Translations under genes and position numbers: made by a program | Notes under the pieces: generated by a model | The model's input: the letters and a program-made list of their open reading frames with translations, nothing else | Databases searched by the model: none | Told to the model about the DNA's origin: nothing | Part shown: piece after piece, positions 53,502-62,106 of the stretch | Numbering within the stretch: the stretch's first letter is position 1 | Layout of the letters: the number at the start of each line of letters is the position of its first letter | Origin: Paludisphaera soli | Lineage (GTDB): Bacteria; Planctomycetota; Planctomycetia; Isosphaerales; Isosphaeraceae | Direction of reading: 5' to 3' | Assembly (NCBI RefSeq): GCF_011064595.1 | Contig: NZ_JAALJI010000033.1 | Location: 1 to 64,000 of the forward strand | Length of the DNA: 64,000 nt

Positions 53502-54947
53502 TCAGGCGGGAAACCACTTCTGGAGCCTCGCGGCCACCTCGTCGGTCAGCGTCTCCAGCGAGCCGGCCGCCAGCACGGCGATCTCGGCCTGGTAGATCCC
53601 CTTCCCGTAGGCGGCGGCCGCGGGGAGATAGCCCGGCTGCCAGCCGTTGACGATGGTCAGGACCAGGATCGGAGCGGCGGGGATGCGACGGCGAATCTCG
53701 ACCTGGAGGTGCTGGTAATGCTCCCCCTTCACGGCCACCCAGGCGACGTCGCCGGTCCTCCAGATCAGAACCTCGAAGGGGAAGGTCGGGCCGGGCGGGA
53801 GGTCGGCGAGGCGGATGAGCTGGCGGTCCATCCGCTCGACGAAGGCTCGGCATTCGGCGGCGTGCGTCGCATCGCTTCGCTCGCGCGCGGCTCGCTCCTC
53901 GCTTTCCCAGCGTCCTCGGTCCTCTCGGGTGGCCTCGGTGGTGGGGAGGTCGGGGTGGTATGGAAGCGCCACGGTCCATCGCTCCAGGTCCCAGTCCTCA
54001 AGGGCTCGGAGGCGATCGGCGTCGAGCGGCGCGTGGTGCCAGGGGCCGAGGACGGCGCCGGACTCCACGGCCCCGGCGTACTCGAACCGGGTCCGGGGGG
54101 GCGGCATTCCTTCGAGGGCCGCGAGCGCGGCGTGGCCGAGGCGTCGGCCGTTGCGATCGGCGACGGCCGGATCGCCGACGAACCCCTCGCGGGGGCCCAA
54201 CTCGCCCGAGGCGCCTTGCAGGAACAGGCAAGGGACGCCCGTGGCCTGCTCGACGACCTCGCGCATCGCCCCGGGATAGTCGGGGCTGATGAGCGTGTTC
54301 TCCCAGGCCAGCGTGGTCGGGTGGCAGGCGTAGTTAACCATGGTGGCGAGGAGGCGGCCATCGGCGGCCGTCACGCGGACGACGAGGACCGTGTCGTCGG
54401 CGGGGCCGTCGGGATGGAAGCCGCAGACGTATCGCCCGCCTACTTCGTCGAACAGGTCGCGATGGGCCGCGAGGTCGCAACGTCCGGTCGCGTAGTTCAG
54501 CGTCGCCGGCTCCGCGCGGTCCAGAGCTTCGGCGACCAGCCCCGCCAGCCGATCGGCGAGGTCGGCCAGATAGGGCGCGATGAGATCCCCGCCGGGACGG
54601 TCGGCGCGACGGACGTCCATCAAGCCGGCCGCGTGGGTATGCGAGAACGCGACGAGCAGCCGATCGCGCCCGACCCCGGGCTTCGACGCGATGGCGTCTA
54701 GGAGCCGATCCATCTCGGCGTCCCAAAAGAGGCAGTGATCGAGGGCGATGAGCACGACGCCCTCGCCCGGACGGCCGACCGGCGCGATCCCCGCGGCGGT
54801 GGCCGTGAGCGGGCGATGGACCCCGGTCGACCGTTCGTGGGCGGCGGCGCCCCACATCCTGTGGTAGATGCCGACCGGCGGCGTGACGTTGGCGCGGGCG
54901 GCGCCGAACGAGCAGATGCTTTGGGGGGCTTCCAGGGGGGGCGGCAT
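53502..54947 (-). CDS. Neutral/alkaline ceramidase-like protein
   Basis: The product is 481 aa from the ATG at 54947. It lacks a signal peptide. It shows the neutral/alkaline non-lysosomal ceramidase N-terminal domain: AARANVTPPVGIYHRMWGAA, ALDHCLFWDAEMD, LLVAFSHTHAAGLMDVRR with the Zn-binding His pair, MVNYACHPTTLAWENTLISP with the conserved His and Asp, and CLFLQGASGELGPREGF. A short C-terminal part has VNGWQPGYLPAAAAYGKGIY. In Planctomycetes such genes often lie in sugar or amide catabolism loci. The actual amide substrate is unknown. Confidence 0.85.
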   Translation of the reverse strand: MPPPLEAPQSICSFGAARANVTPPVGIYHRMWGAAAHERSTGVHRPLTATAAGIAPVGRPGEGVVLIALDHCLFWDAEMDRLLDAIASKPGVGRDRLLVAFSHTHAAGLMDVRRADRPGGDLIAPYLADLADRLAGLVAEALDRAEPATLNYATGRCDLAAHRDLFDEVGGRYVCGFHPDGPADDTVLVVRVTAADGRLLATMVNYACHPTTLAWENTLISPDYPGAMREVVEQATGVPCLFLQGASGELGPREGFVGDPAVADRNGRRLGHAALAALEGMPPPRTRFEYAGAVESGAVLGPWHHAPLDADRLRALEDWDLERWTVALPYHPDLPTTEATREDRGRWESEERAARERSDATHAAECRAFVERMDRQLIRLADLPPGPTFPFEVLIWRTGDVAWVAVKGEHYQHLQVEIRRRIPAAPILVLTIVNGWQPGYLPAAAAYGKGIYQAEIAVLAAGSLETLTDEVAARLQKWFPA

Positions 54948-54962
54948 GAGCGGTCCGTGGGA

Positions 54963-56306
54963 TCAGAGGGTGTCGCGGTCGGCGTCGAAGAGGAGCCAAC
55001 AGGCGCCAGCCACGATATGGATTGCGGCGAAGAAAGCAAGCACGGCGTCCCAGGAGCCCGTGAACTCGACGAGCTTGGGGACGAGGATCGGGAACAGGAT
55101 CGAGCCGAACGCGCCGGCCGTGTTCATCACGCCGAACACCTGGGGCGTATCGCGGCCGCCCAGGTCCATCGTCAAAGCGTATGCGCAGGGCCCGGCCAAC
55201 GCCGCGAAGAACGCGCCGAGGCTCAGGACGAGCACGGCGAGCCGGGCGTCGTCGATCGGATAGGCCAGGCCGATCAGCACGGTCGCGAGGAACATGCTCG
55301 CCGACGCGACCCCCTGGCGGGCGAACCGGAGGCTGCCGGTCTTGGCCAGGACGCGGTCCGAGAGCCAGCCCCCGGCCAGGCAGCCGAGCATGGTCGTCCA
55401 GTGGGGAAGGCTGGTGAGCAGCCCCGCCTCCCACACGCCGACGCCCCGGGTCTCGCGGAGATAGGTCGGGAACCAGCTCAGGTAGAAGATGGCCGCCGCC
55501 GCGCGGAAGAATTGTTGCAAGGCCAGGCCGATGACCGCCCGATTCCTCGCCAGCGTCCGCCATGGGATCGGCCCCGCCGCCCGATCGGTCGCCGGCCTCG
55601 CCCCCTCGGCGATGACGGCCCTCTCCGCCGGGTTGACGGAGGCATGCTCCCCCGGGGTGTTGCGGAACCAGTAGGCGAAACCCAGGGCCCAGATCAGGCC
55701 CGGCAGGGCGTAGAACAGGAACATCCAGCGCCACGACACGTACACGAGGATGAACCCCGTCAAGGCCGCGCCGACGGCCCCGCCGACGCCCATGAAGCCG
55801 GAGAGCACCCCGCTGACCCAGGCGCGGCGCGAGACCGGGTACCATCGGCTCAGGACGCCTGTCGACGACGGGAAGACGCCCGCCTCGGCCGCCCCCATCG
55901 CGAACCGCGCGACGAGCAGCAGGATCACCCCGTTCGCGAGACCGCAGGCCCCGGTCGCGAGCGACCAGGCCCCGGCGAAGCCGGCCAGGGCGCGGCGGGA
56001 TCCCCAGGCCTGGTCCAGCCGCGCGGCCGGGAGTTGGAAGAGCGCATAGGCCAGGAAGAAGGCGCTCATGATCAGGCCCATCTGCGACTCGGTCAGCCCG
56101 AGATCGGCGCGGATGAGCTTCTCGGCCACGCTCAGGCAGCCCCGATCGACGTAGGCGATGGTCGTGGCGACGCAAAGCCAGACGAGGACCGCGTGCCTCG
56201 TCCGCGAGGCACCGGCCCGCCCGGGGCGTCCGGTCGTCGTCGGGGGCTCGTCGGCTGCGAGGACCGCGTCGTCCGTCGCTCGATGCTCCTGTCCGTCTTC
56301 CCTCAA
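54963..56306 (-). CDS. MFS transporter of the ACS (anion:cation symporter) type
   Basis: The product is 447 aa from the ATG at 56306, after a disordered 40-residue lead. Twelve membrane helices are visible, with the MFS loop motif in SDRVLAKTGSLRFA and the ACS-type features IAYVDRGCLSVAEKLIRADL (helix 1), GLIMSAFFLAYALFQLPAA and VARFAMGAAEAGVFPSSTGV. The family imports sugar acids (galactonate, hexuronate, glucarate). This fits the galactonate-dehydratase-like enzyme in the same run. It ends 15 bp before the ceramidase-like gene. Confidence 0.92.
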   Translation of the reverse strand: MREDGQEHRATDDAVLAADEPPTTTGRPGRAGASRTRHAVLVWLCVATTIAYVDRGCLSVAEKLIRADLGLTESQMGLIMSAFFLAYALFQLPAARLDQAWGSRRALAGFAGAWSLATGACGLANGVILLLVARFAMGAAEAGVFPSSTGVLSRWYPVSRRAWVSGVLSGFMGVGGAVGAALTGFILVYVSWRWMFLFYALPGLIWALGFAYWFRNTPGEHASVNPAERAVIAEGARPATDRAAGPIPWRTLARNRAVIGLALQQFFRAAAAIFYLSWFPTYLRETRGVGVWEAGLLTSLPHWTTMLGCLAGGWLSDRVLAKTGSLRFARQGVASASMFLATVLIGLAYPIDDARLAVLVLSLGAFFAALAGPCAYALTMDLGGRDTPQVFGVMNTAGAFGSILFPILVPKLVEFTGSWDAVLAFFAAIHIVAGACWLLFDADRDTL

Positions 56307-56331
56307 GCCGGTCCCCTCGTCGAAAGCCCGA

Positions 56332-57807
56332 TCAGGCGATGATCTGGCGGATGGGCGTCCCGTGGTCGATCTCCAGCCGCTTGCGGCCGGGGATCTCCAG
56401 CTTGCGGCTGTCGAGGCCCATCAGGTGGAGGATCGTCGCGTGGACGTCGGTGACGTAGTGGCGGTCTTCCTCGGCGTGGAAGCCGATCTCGTCGGTCGCG
56501 CCGTGGACCACGCCCCCCTTGATCCCGCCGCCGGCCATCCAGACGGAGAAGCCGTAGATGTGGTGGTCGCGACCGTCCCCCCCCTGCGATCCCGGCGTCC
56601 GTCCGAACTCGGTGCCGAAGACGACGAGCGTCTCGTCGAGCAGCCCCCGGCGTTTGAGGTCGACTAGCAGTCCGGCGATCGGCTTGTCGATCCGACGGCA
56701 GTTCGCGGCGTGGTTCGCCCGCAGTCCGCCGTGGGCGTCCCAGGCCCCCGCCCCGCCGCCGCCGTCCTGGACCTGGACGAACCGCACGCCGCGCTCGACG
56801 AGCCGACGGCACGCGAGCATCTGCGAGCCGAAGTCCTTCGTGGCCGGGTCGTCGAGCCCGTAGAGCCGGCGCGTCTCCTCGGCCTCGCCCCGGAAGTCGA
56901 TCACTTCGGGGAGCGACCCCTGCATCCGATAGGCCAGCTCATAGGCCTTGATCCGCGCCGAGAGCGCCGGATCGTCGGGATACTCGACCCCGCGGAGGCG
57001 GTTCAGCCGGCCGACCAGGTCGAAGCCGATCCGCTGCTCGTCGTCGCCGATCGCCTCCTCGGGGCGGCCGTAGTCGAGCGGATTCGCCGGGTCGATCCGG
57101 ATCGGGATCGCGTCGTGCGCGGGGCCGAGGTAGTGGCCGTCGCTCTTGTTCCAGTACTCTCGCACTCCCATCGAGATGTACTGGGGCAAGTTGTCGTTGA
57201 GAGTGCCCAGGCCGTAGTGGGCCCAGGCCCCGATGTTCGGGAATTCGCCGTCGAGCATGTGCCGGCCGGAGTGGAACTGCGTCTGTGCGCCGTGGTTATT
57301 GTCGGTCGTGTACATCGAGCGGACGACGGCGACGTCGTCGATGCAGCCGCCGATGTGCGGCAGCCAGTCGCTGACCTCGATGCCGCTCTGGCCGTATTTC
57401 TTGAAGCCGACCTGGAGCGGGAACAGTTGGTTCCGCGACTGCCCGTTGGCGTCGTTCACGACGACCACGCGGGCCAGGGCCAGCTTCTTCGGGTCCTGCG
57501 TCCCCTGATACGGGGTCTCGGCGATCGTCTTGCCGGCGTACTTCGTCAGCTCGGGTTTCGGGTCGAAAGTCTCCATGTGGCTGACGCCGCCGTTCATGAA
57601 GAGCCAGATCACCGACTTCGCCTTGGGGGCGAAGTGGGGGAGGCCGTCGGGGGGCATCCAGACGCCGTCGGACGCCCGGGCCACGCCGTCGCGGTGGAGC
57701 ATGGCCCCCAGCGCCAGACCGGTGAAGCCCATGCCCATGTCGGCGAGGAAGCGGCGGCGGTGTCCGCCGGGGCAGCATCCCCGGCCGTCTCGGGTCGAGT
57801 TGGGCAT
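56332..57807 (-). CDS. DUF1501 (sulfatase-like) secreted protein
   Basis: The product is 491 aa. The N-terminus has a Tat-type signal ([20 protein letters not shown]). The DUF1501 domain then shows [80 protein letters not shown] and [20 protein letters not shown], with TILHLMGLD near the end. The family is an alkaline-phosphatase-fold hydrolase, abundant in Planctomycetes and normally paired with a PSD1 protein, as here (15-bp gap upstream). The precise reaction is unknown. Confidence 0.95.
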   Translation of the reverse strand: MPNSTRDGRGCCPGGHRRRFLADMGMGFTGLALGAMLHRDGVARASDGVWMPPDGLPHFAPKAKSVIWLFMNGGVSHMETFDPKPELTKYAGKTIAETPYQGTQDPKKLALARVVVVNDANGQSRNQLFPLQVGFKKYGQSGIEVSDWLPHIGGCIDDVAVVRSMYTTDNNHGAQTQFHSGRHMLDGEFPNIGAWAHYGLGTLNDNLPQYISMGVREYWNKSDGHYLGPAHDAIPIRIDPANPLDYGRPEEAIGDDEQRIGFDLVGRLNRLRGVEYPDDPALSARIKAYELAYRMQGSLPEVIDFRGEAEETRRLYGLDDPATKDFGSQMLACRRLVERGVRFVQVQDGGGGAGAWDAHGGLRANHAANCRRIDKPIAGLLVDLKRRGLLDETLVVFGTEFGRTPGSQGGDGRDHHIYGFSVWMAGGGIKGGVVHGATDEIGFHAEEDRHYVTDVHATILHLMGLDSRKLEIPGRKRLEIDHGTPIRQIIA

Positions 57808-57822
57808 GGCTCCCTCGTCCGC

Positions 57823-60800
57823 TCAGCGGATGGTGATGAAATCGTTGTGGTTCAGCAGCGACTGGACGAGGATCTCGCGGGCGCGGCGGTCGACGTCGCT
57901 CGCGTCTCGCTTCCGCAGCGAGGACTTGAGATCCGCCAGGGCCTGCTCGCACGCCGAACGTTCCTCGGCCGTGGGCGGGGCGCCGAGGATGGTGCGGAAC
58001 GCCTCCTCGGCGAAGGTGGAATCGGAGGCGTCGCCGAGCCGGGCGGCCATGCGGGCCTCGATCTTCCGGGCCATCGTCTGCGAAAGGCCGCTGTTCCAGA
58101 GCGCGAGCGCCTGCACGGGGACGATGCTCTCGTCGCGGCGGTAGCAGTCGCGGACGCGGGCGTCGTCGAAGGTGGCGAGGAACTTGTTGTGGTCGTTGTG
58201 CGAGTGGACGAAGTAGAGGCTGCGGCGGGGCGACATGACCTCGGTGTGCGGGACGGGCGGGCCGCCGAACTGGTCGGACAGCTCGCCGGCCAGGTGGAAC
58301 AGGCTGTCCCGGACGATCTGGGCCTCCATGCGGACCGGGTTCATCCGCCAGTACATCCGATTTTCCGGGTCGGCGGCGAGGGTCGCGGCGTCGGCGTCGG
58401 CGCTCGAGGAGCTGCGGCGGTAGGCGTCGGACAGCACGATCCGCCGGTGCAGGCGCTTGAGGCTCCAGCCGTCCTCCATGAACTCCACGGCCAGCCAGTC
58501 GAGGAGCTCGGGATGGGTGGGGCGGGCACCCTTCCGGCCGAAGTCGAAGACGGTGGCGACCAGGGGCTTGCCGAAGTGGCGGGCCCAGACGTGGTTGACC
58601 GCGACCCGGGCGGTCAGGGGATTCCTCCGGTCGGTGAGCCAGTTCGCGAGCGCCGTGCGGCGGCCTGTGCTCGTCTCGGGGAAGCTCAGGACGCTAGGGG
58701 CTTCCGTGTCGGTGGGCGATTCGACCGCCTTCAGGGCCCCGCGGATCGGCGTGTAAGACTCGCCCGGCTCTTCGAGCGCCTTGCGGGCGGCGGCCACGGC
58801 GGCGGTCGCGCCCTCGCGCTTCTCGGCCTCCTTCGCCGCGTCGCTCGCCTTCGCGGACACCTGGAGTTCCAGGCGGGCCAGCGCCTCCTCGGCCCGCGCC
58901 AGGGCCTCGCGACGCTCCGCGCGAGACGCCTCGACGGCCAGGGACTTCGCGTCGTCGTCGGCCGGCCCCGGCCGCCGCGCACGCTCGGCGGCGGCCCGCG
59001 CCGTCAGCGACTCGGGGAGGGAACGGGCCGCGGCGAGAGCCTTCTCGGCGACAGTCGCCCGCGCCCTCGCCCGGTCCAGGACCGTCGCCCCCTTGTAGCT
59101 CGGCTCGCCGACTTCCACGAGCCGCTCGCCGGCGGGGAGCGGGGCCACTTCCAGGAAGGTGAACTCGGCCTCGGCGGCGTAGGTGACCAGGGCGATCGCG
59201 CCAGGGGCGCGTTCGTCGGTCAGGCGGAAGGCCAGGGCCGGCTCGCCGTTCACGGCGACGTTCATCAGCGGCCCTTGCACGCTCACGGTCAGTTCGTAAG
59301 GCTCGCCGATCTTCACCGGGCGGGGCCGACTCCCCCCGGCCGGGTACGAGCTGACGCCGGCCCGCTGCGGCGCGACTTGGAGCTTGGACCCGTTCTCGTG
59401 CGCGCTCAGGTAGACGAGCACCTCCCGCCCCTCGGCCGAATCGAACGCCAGGCCTACTGATCGCCATGGCTCGCCTCCGGTGATGGTGAATCGGACCGTC
59501 GCGCGGAAATCGGCCGGGTGGGTCGCCTTGGTCCGCAGCACGGAGCGGACCTCGCGCGGGTCGTCCTGGCGGAGCTTCCCCCCTTCGTGGTTCCACGCGG
59601 CGCCGGCGCGATCCCAGGCGTCGGGCCGGGGCGTCGAAAAGTCGTCGCGGAAGCTCCTGCCGTTGCCGTCGTCCGCCCCGGCGATCGCTGACGCCGATCC
59701 GGCCTCGATCGCCTCCAAGTCTACGCCGGCCTTGAGGAACTCCGCCTCGGCGACCTCGACCCGCGAGCGCGCGGCCCGAAGTTGGTCCTCGATCACGAAC
59801 GGCCTGAGCCCCGGCCGCGAGGCCGTCGGCGGTAGTGCGACGGGCTGGATCTCCAGGTCGGCCCAGGCGAGCAGCGAGGGGACCCCCGGCTTGAGCGGCT
59901 GAGTCGTGATCGGGCGGGCCTCGTTACCGCGGTCGAAGCGATACGTCGGCGCGTCCAGATTGCAGTCGAAGACGCGCGGGAGGCCGTCCTTCTCGAAATC
60001 GAGCTGGCCAGGCACCTGATCGGTGCGGACCTGGTAGGGTTCGAAGATCGCCCGAAATTGGTAGTACTCGTTCTGGCTGATCGGATCGAACTTGTGGTCG
60101 TGGCACTTGGCGCAGTCGAAGGTCAGGCCGAGGAACGCCTTGCCGGTGTGCTCGACGACCTCTTCGAGCCAGCTGTTGCGATTGAACTTGAAGTAGCTGC
60201 GGGCGAGGTAGCCCGTGGCCCGGAGGCGGTCGGGGTCGTCGGGGTGCGACTCGTCGGCGGCGAGCATCTCGCGGACCATCTGGTCGTAGCCTTTGTCCGC
60301 GTCGAGCGATTCCAGGATCCAGTCCCGCCAGCGCCAGATGTGCTTCTGGCTGTTGCGAAGCTCGGCGTCCAGGCCCCACCAGTCGCTGTATCGCCAGACG
60401 TCCATCCAGTGCCGTCCCCAGCGCTCGGCGTGGGCCTTCCCGGCGAGCAGGCGATCCACCATCGCCTCGTAGGCGTCCGGCGAGTCGTCGTTCAGGAACG
60501 CGGCCTGCTCCTCAGCCGTGGGCGGGAGGCCGATCAGGTCGAGATAGACCCGACGCTGGAGCAGTCCCTTCGCGGCCCGCGGTTGAGGCTTCAGGCCCTT
60601 CTCGCTCCAGCCCGAGGCGAGGAACGCATCGATCGGATTCCGGGCGGCCGCACCGTCGGCCGTGGGGACGGGGGGCCGGATCGGGGCCCGGAAGGCCCAG
60701 TGCTCGCGCGGATCGGGCTCGGGCGCGTCGTCGGCGGGGGCCGCGGCACCCTGATCGATCCAGCTCTTGACGAGGGCGACCTGCTCGGCGGTGAGCGCCT

Positions 60801-61104
60801 CGCCGTCTCCTGGAGGGGGCATCCGCGAGTCGCCCTCCTCGGCGATCAGGTCGAGGAGCGGGCTCTCATCGCTCCGGCCGGGCTCGATCGCCGGGCCCGA
60901 CGCACCGCCTTCGACCAGCGCCTTTACCGAATCGACGCGAAGGCCGCTCTTCTGCTTCAGGGCGCCGTGGCACGAGTAGCAGCGCGTCGCCAGGATCGGC
61001 TTCACCTGCTTGAGGTAGTCGATCGTCTCGTCGGCGGCAGCCTCGCCCCGCAGGAAGGTGAAGCCGAGACCGAGGCCCACGATCGGCAGGAGTTTCAAAC
61101 GCAT
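57823..61104 (-). CDS. PSD1 and DUF1549/DUF1553 planctomycete cytochrome-type protein
   Basis: The product is 1093 aa from the ATG at 61104 (MRLKLLPIVGLGLGFTFLRG), which gives a signal peptide. PSD1 (planctomycete cytochrome C) has the heme motif CYSCHGALKQKSGLRVDSVK near residue 45. DUF1549 follows (about 140-350; LLQRRVYLDLIGLPPTAEEQ, HVDHW-like motifs, CAKCHDHKFDPIS with a second C-x-x-C-H). A jelly-roll/LamG-like insert occupies about 480-660. A coiled, Ala/Glu-rich stretch (about 670-790) leads to DUF1553 (about 800-1090; NWLTDRRNPLTARVAVNHVW, FGRKGARPTHPELLDWLA). It is predicted extracytoplasmic, with a DUF1501 partner downstream. It heads a six-gene run and has an 0.4-kb intergenic upstream. 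Confidence 0.95.
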   Translation of the reverse strand: MRLKLLPIVGLGLGFTFLRGEAAADETIDYLKQVKPILATRCYSCHGALKQKSGLRVDSVKALVEGGASGPAIEPGRSDESPLLDLIAEEGDSRMPPPGDGEALTAEQVALVKSWIDQGAAAPADDAPEPDPREHWAFRAPIRPPVPTADGAAARNPIDAFLASGWSEKGLKPQPRAAKGLLQRRVYLDLIGLPPTAEEQAAFLNDDSPDAYEAMVDRLLAGKAHAERWGRHWMDVWRYSDWWGLDAELRNSQKHIWRWRDWILESLDADKGYDQMVREMLAADESHPDDPDRLRATGYLARSYFKFNRNSWLEEVVEHTGKAFLGLTFDCAKCHDHKFDPISQNEYYQFRAIFEPYQVRTDQVPGQLDFEKDGLPRVFDCNLDAPTYRFDRGNEARPITTQPLKPGVPSLLAWADLEIQPVALPPTASRPGLRPFVIEDQLRAARSRVEVAEAEFLKAGVDLEAIEAGSASAIAGADDGNGRSFRDDFSTPRPDAWDRAGAAWNHEGGKLRQDDPREVRSVLRTKATHPADFRATVRFTITGGEPWRSVGLAFDSAEGREVLVYLSAHENGSKLQVAPQRAGVSSYPAGGSRPRPVKIGEPYELTVSVQGPLMNVAVNGEPALAFRLTDERAPGAIALVTYAAEAEFTFLEVAPLPAGERLVEVGEPSYKGATVLDRARARATVAEKALAAARSLPESLTARAAAERARRPGPADDDAKSLAVEASRAERREALARAEEALARLELQVSAKASDAAKEAEKREGATAAVAAARKALEEPGESYTPIRGALKAVESPTDTEAPSVLSFPETSTGRRTALANWLTDRRNPLTARVAVNHVWARHFGKPLVATVFDFGRKGARPTHPELLDWLAVEFMEDGWSLKRLHRRIVLSDAYRRSSSSADADAATLAADPENRMYWRMNPVRMEAQIVRDSLFHLAGELSDQFGGPPVPHTEVMSPRRSLYFVHSHNDHNKFLATFDDARVRDCYRRDESIVPVQALALWNSGLSQTMARKIEARMAARLGDASDSTFAEEAFRTILGAPPTAEERSACEQALADLKSSLRKRDASDVDRRAREILVQSLLNHNDFITIR

Positions 61105-61519
61105 CGTGAAGCGTCCTCCGGCGTCGCCCGTTCGCGGATCGAGGATCGGGGGGTCCTGATCCGAGGGATGTCCCGGAACATCATTGGCCAGGTGTTCAAC
61201 AAGTGAGCGACATCGTACCAGCCCGCCGGCGGGCGTGTCAGTGCGAGCCGGCGGCTCGTGACCAGAATTCCCCATTCCCACGCCCCCGTCCTATGTTAGC
61301 AAGCGAGGCCGGGGCTTCGACCTCTCGGGAAGCCGGCAGGAGGGATGAAAACTGGCTCGGCACGTCGCGGTGATTTTCTCGCTTGCGCGGAAATTGCGGA
61401 TAGGGAAGCCGCGTCGGCGTGGGCAGGTTGGAAAATCGGGGTGAAATCGGGACGGAATCGATTCGAGTGATACAATCCTTTTCAGATCCGCTACGCTGAG
61501 AAGACGCAACGAGGTCGCC
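61105..61519. promoter_or_regulatory. Divergent promoter region between the PSD1 operon and cheW
   Basis: 415 bp without a gene. It serves divergent transcripts. A TACAAT element stands at 61471-61476, about 45 bp before cheW, as a candidate -10 box without a clear -35. I see no other structure. Confidence 0.45.
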
Positions 61520-62026
61520 ATGAGCCACGACGCCCGATCGACGACGACGGCCGCGCGGGGCGAGAGCCCGGTCCTGCAGTTCGTGGGCTTCCGCCTCGGC
61601 GACGAGGATTACGCGATCGCGATCACCAAGATCCAGGAGATCATCCTGATGAAGCCGATAACCCGGCTTCCCCAGGCGCCCGACTACATCGAAGGGCTGA
61701 TCAACCTTCGGGGCGCGGTGATCCCGGTCGTCAGCTTGCGGAAGCGGTTCGGCCAGCCGGCCCGGGAGATCGACGAGGAGACACGGACGATCGTCGTGAA
61801 CGTCCACGACCGGACGGTCGGCTGCATCGTCGACGCCGTGACCAAGGTCATGCGGATCAACCGCGACCAGATCCAGCCGTCCCCCCTGGGCTCGGCCGTC
61901 GGCTCCTGCCGCTACGTGTCGGGCCTGGCCCGGCTCGACGATCGACTGCTGATCATGCTCGACGTCGAGGACCTGTTCCAGTTCGAGGATCCGACGTCCC
62001 AGTGGGCCGGCGGAACGTTGGCTTGA
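61520..62026 (+). CDS. cheW: Chemotaxis coupling protein CheW
   Basis: The product is 168 aa from the ATG at 61520. After a disordered 16-residue lead, the CheW fold is complete: LQFVGFRLGDEDYAIAITKI, QEIILMKPITRLPQAPDYIE, GLINLRGAVIPVVSLRKRFG, TIVVNVHDRTVGCIVDAVTK, LARLDDRLLIMLDVEDLF. The NLRG-x-(V/I)-(I/V)-P-V motif binds CheA and receptors. It is the first gene of the chemotaxis locus and is followed 80 bp later by a chemoreceptor gene. Confidence 0.96.
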   Translation: MSHDARSTTTAARGESPVLQFVGFRLGDEDYAIAITKIQEIILMKPITRLPQAPDYIEGLINLRGAVIPVVSLRKRFGQPAREIDEETRTIVVNVHDRTVGCIVDAVTKVMRINRDQIQPSPLGSAVGSCRYVSGLARLDDRLLIMLDVEDLFQFEDPTSQWAGGTLA

Positions 62027-62106
62027 ACGCTTCCGTGATCGACGGCCGCCGTCCGGCCGTTGCGATCGTCCCCCCAGGTCTCGCGTGAGGCGAGGTAGCA
62101 GCCCCC

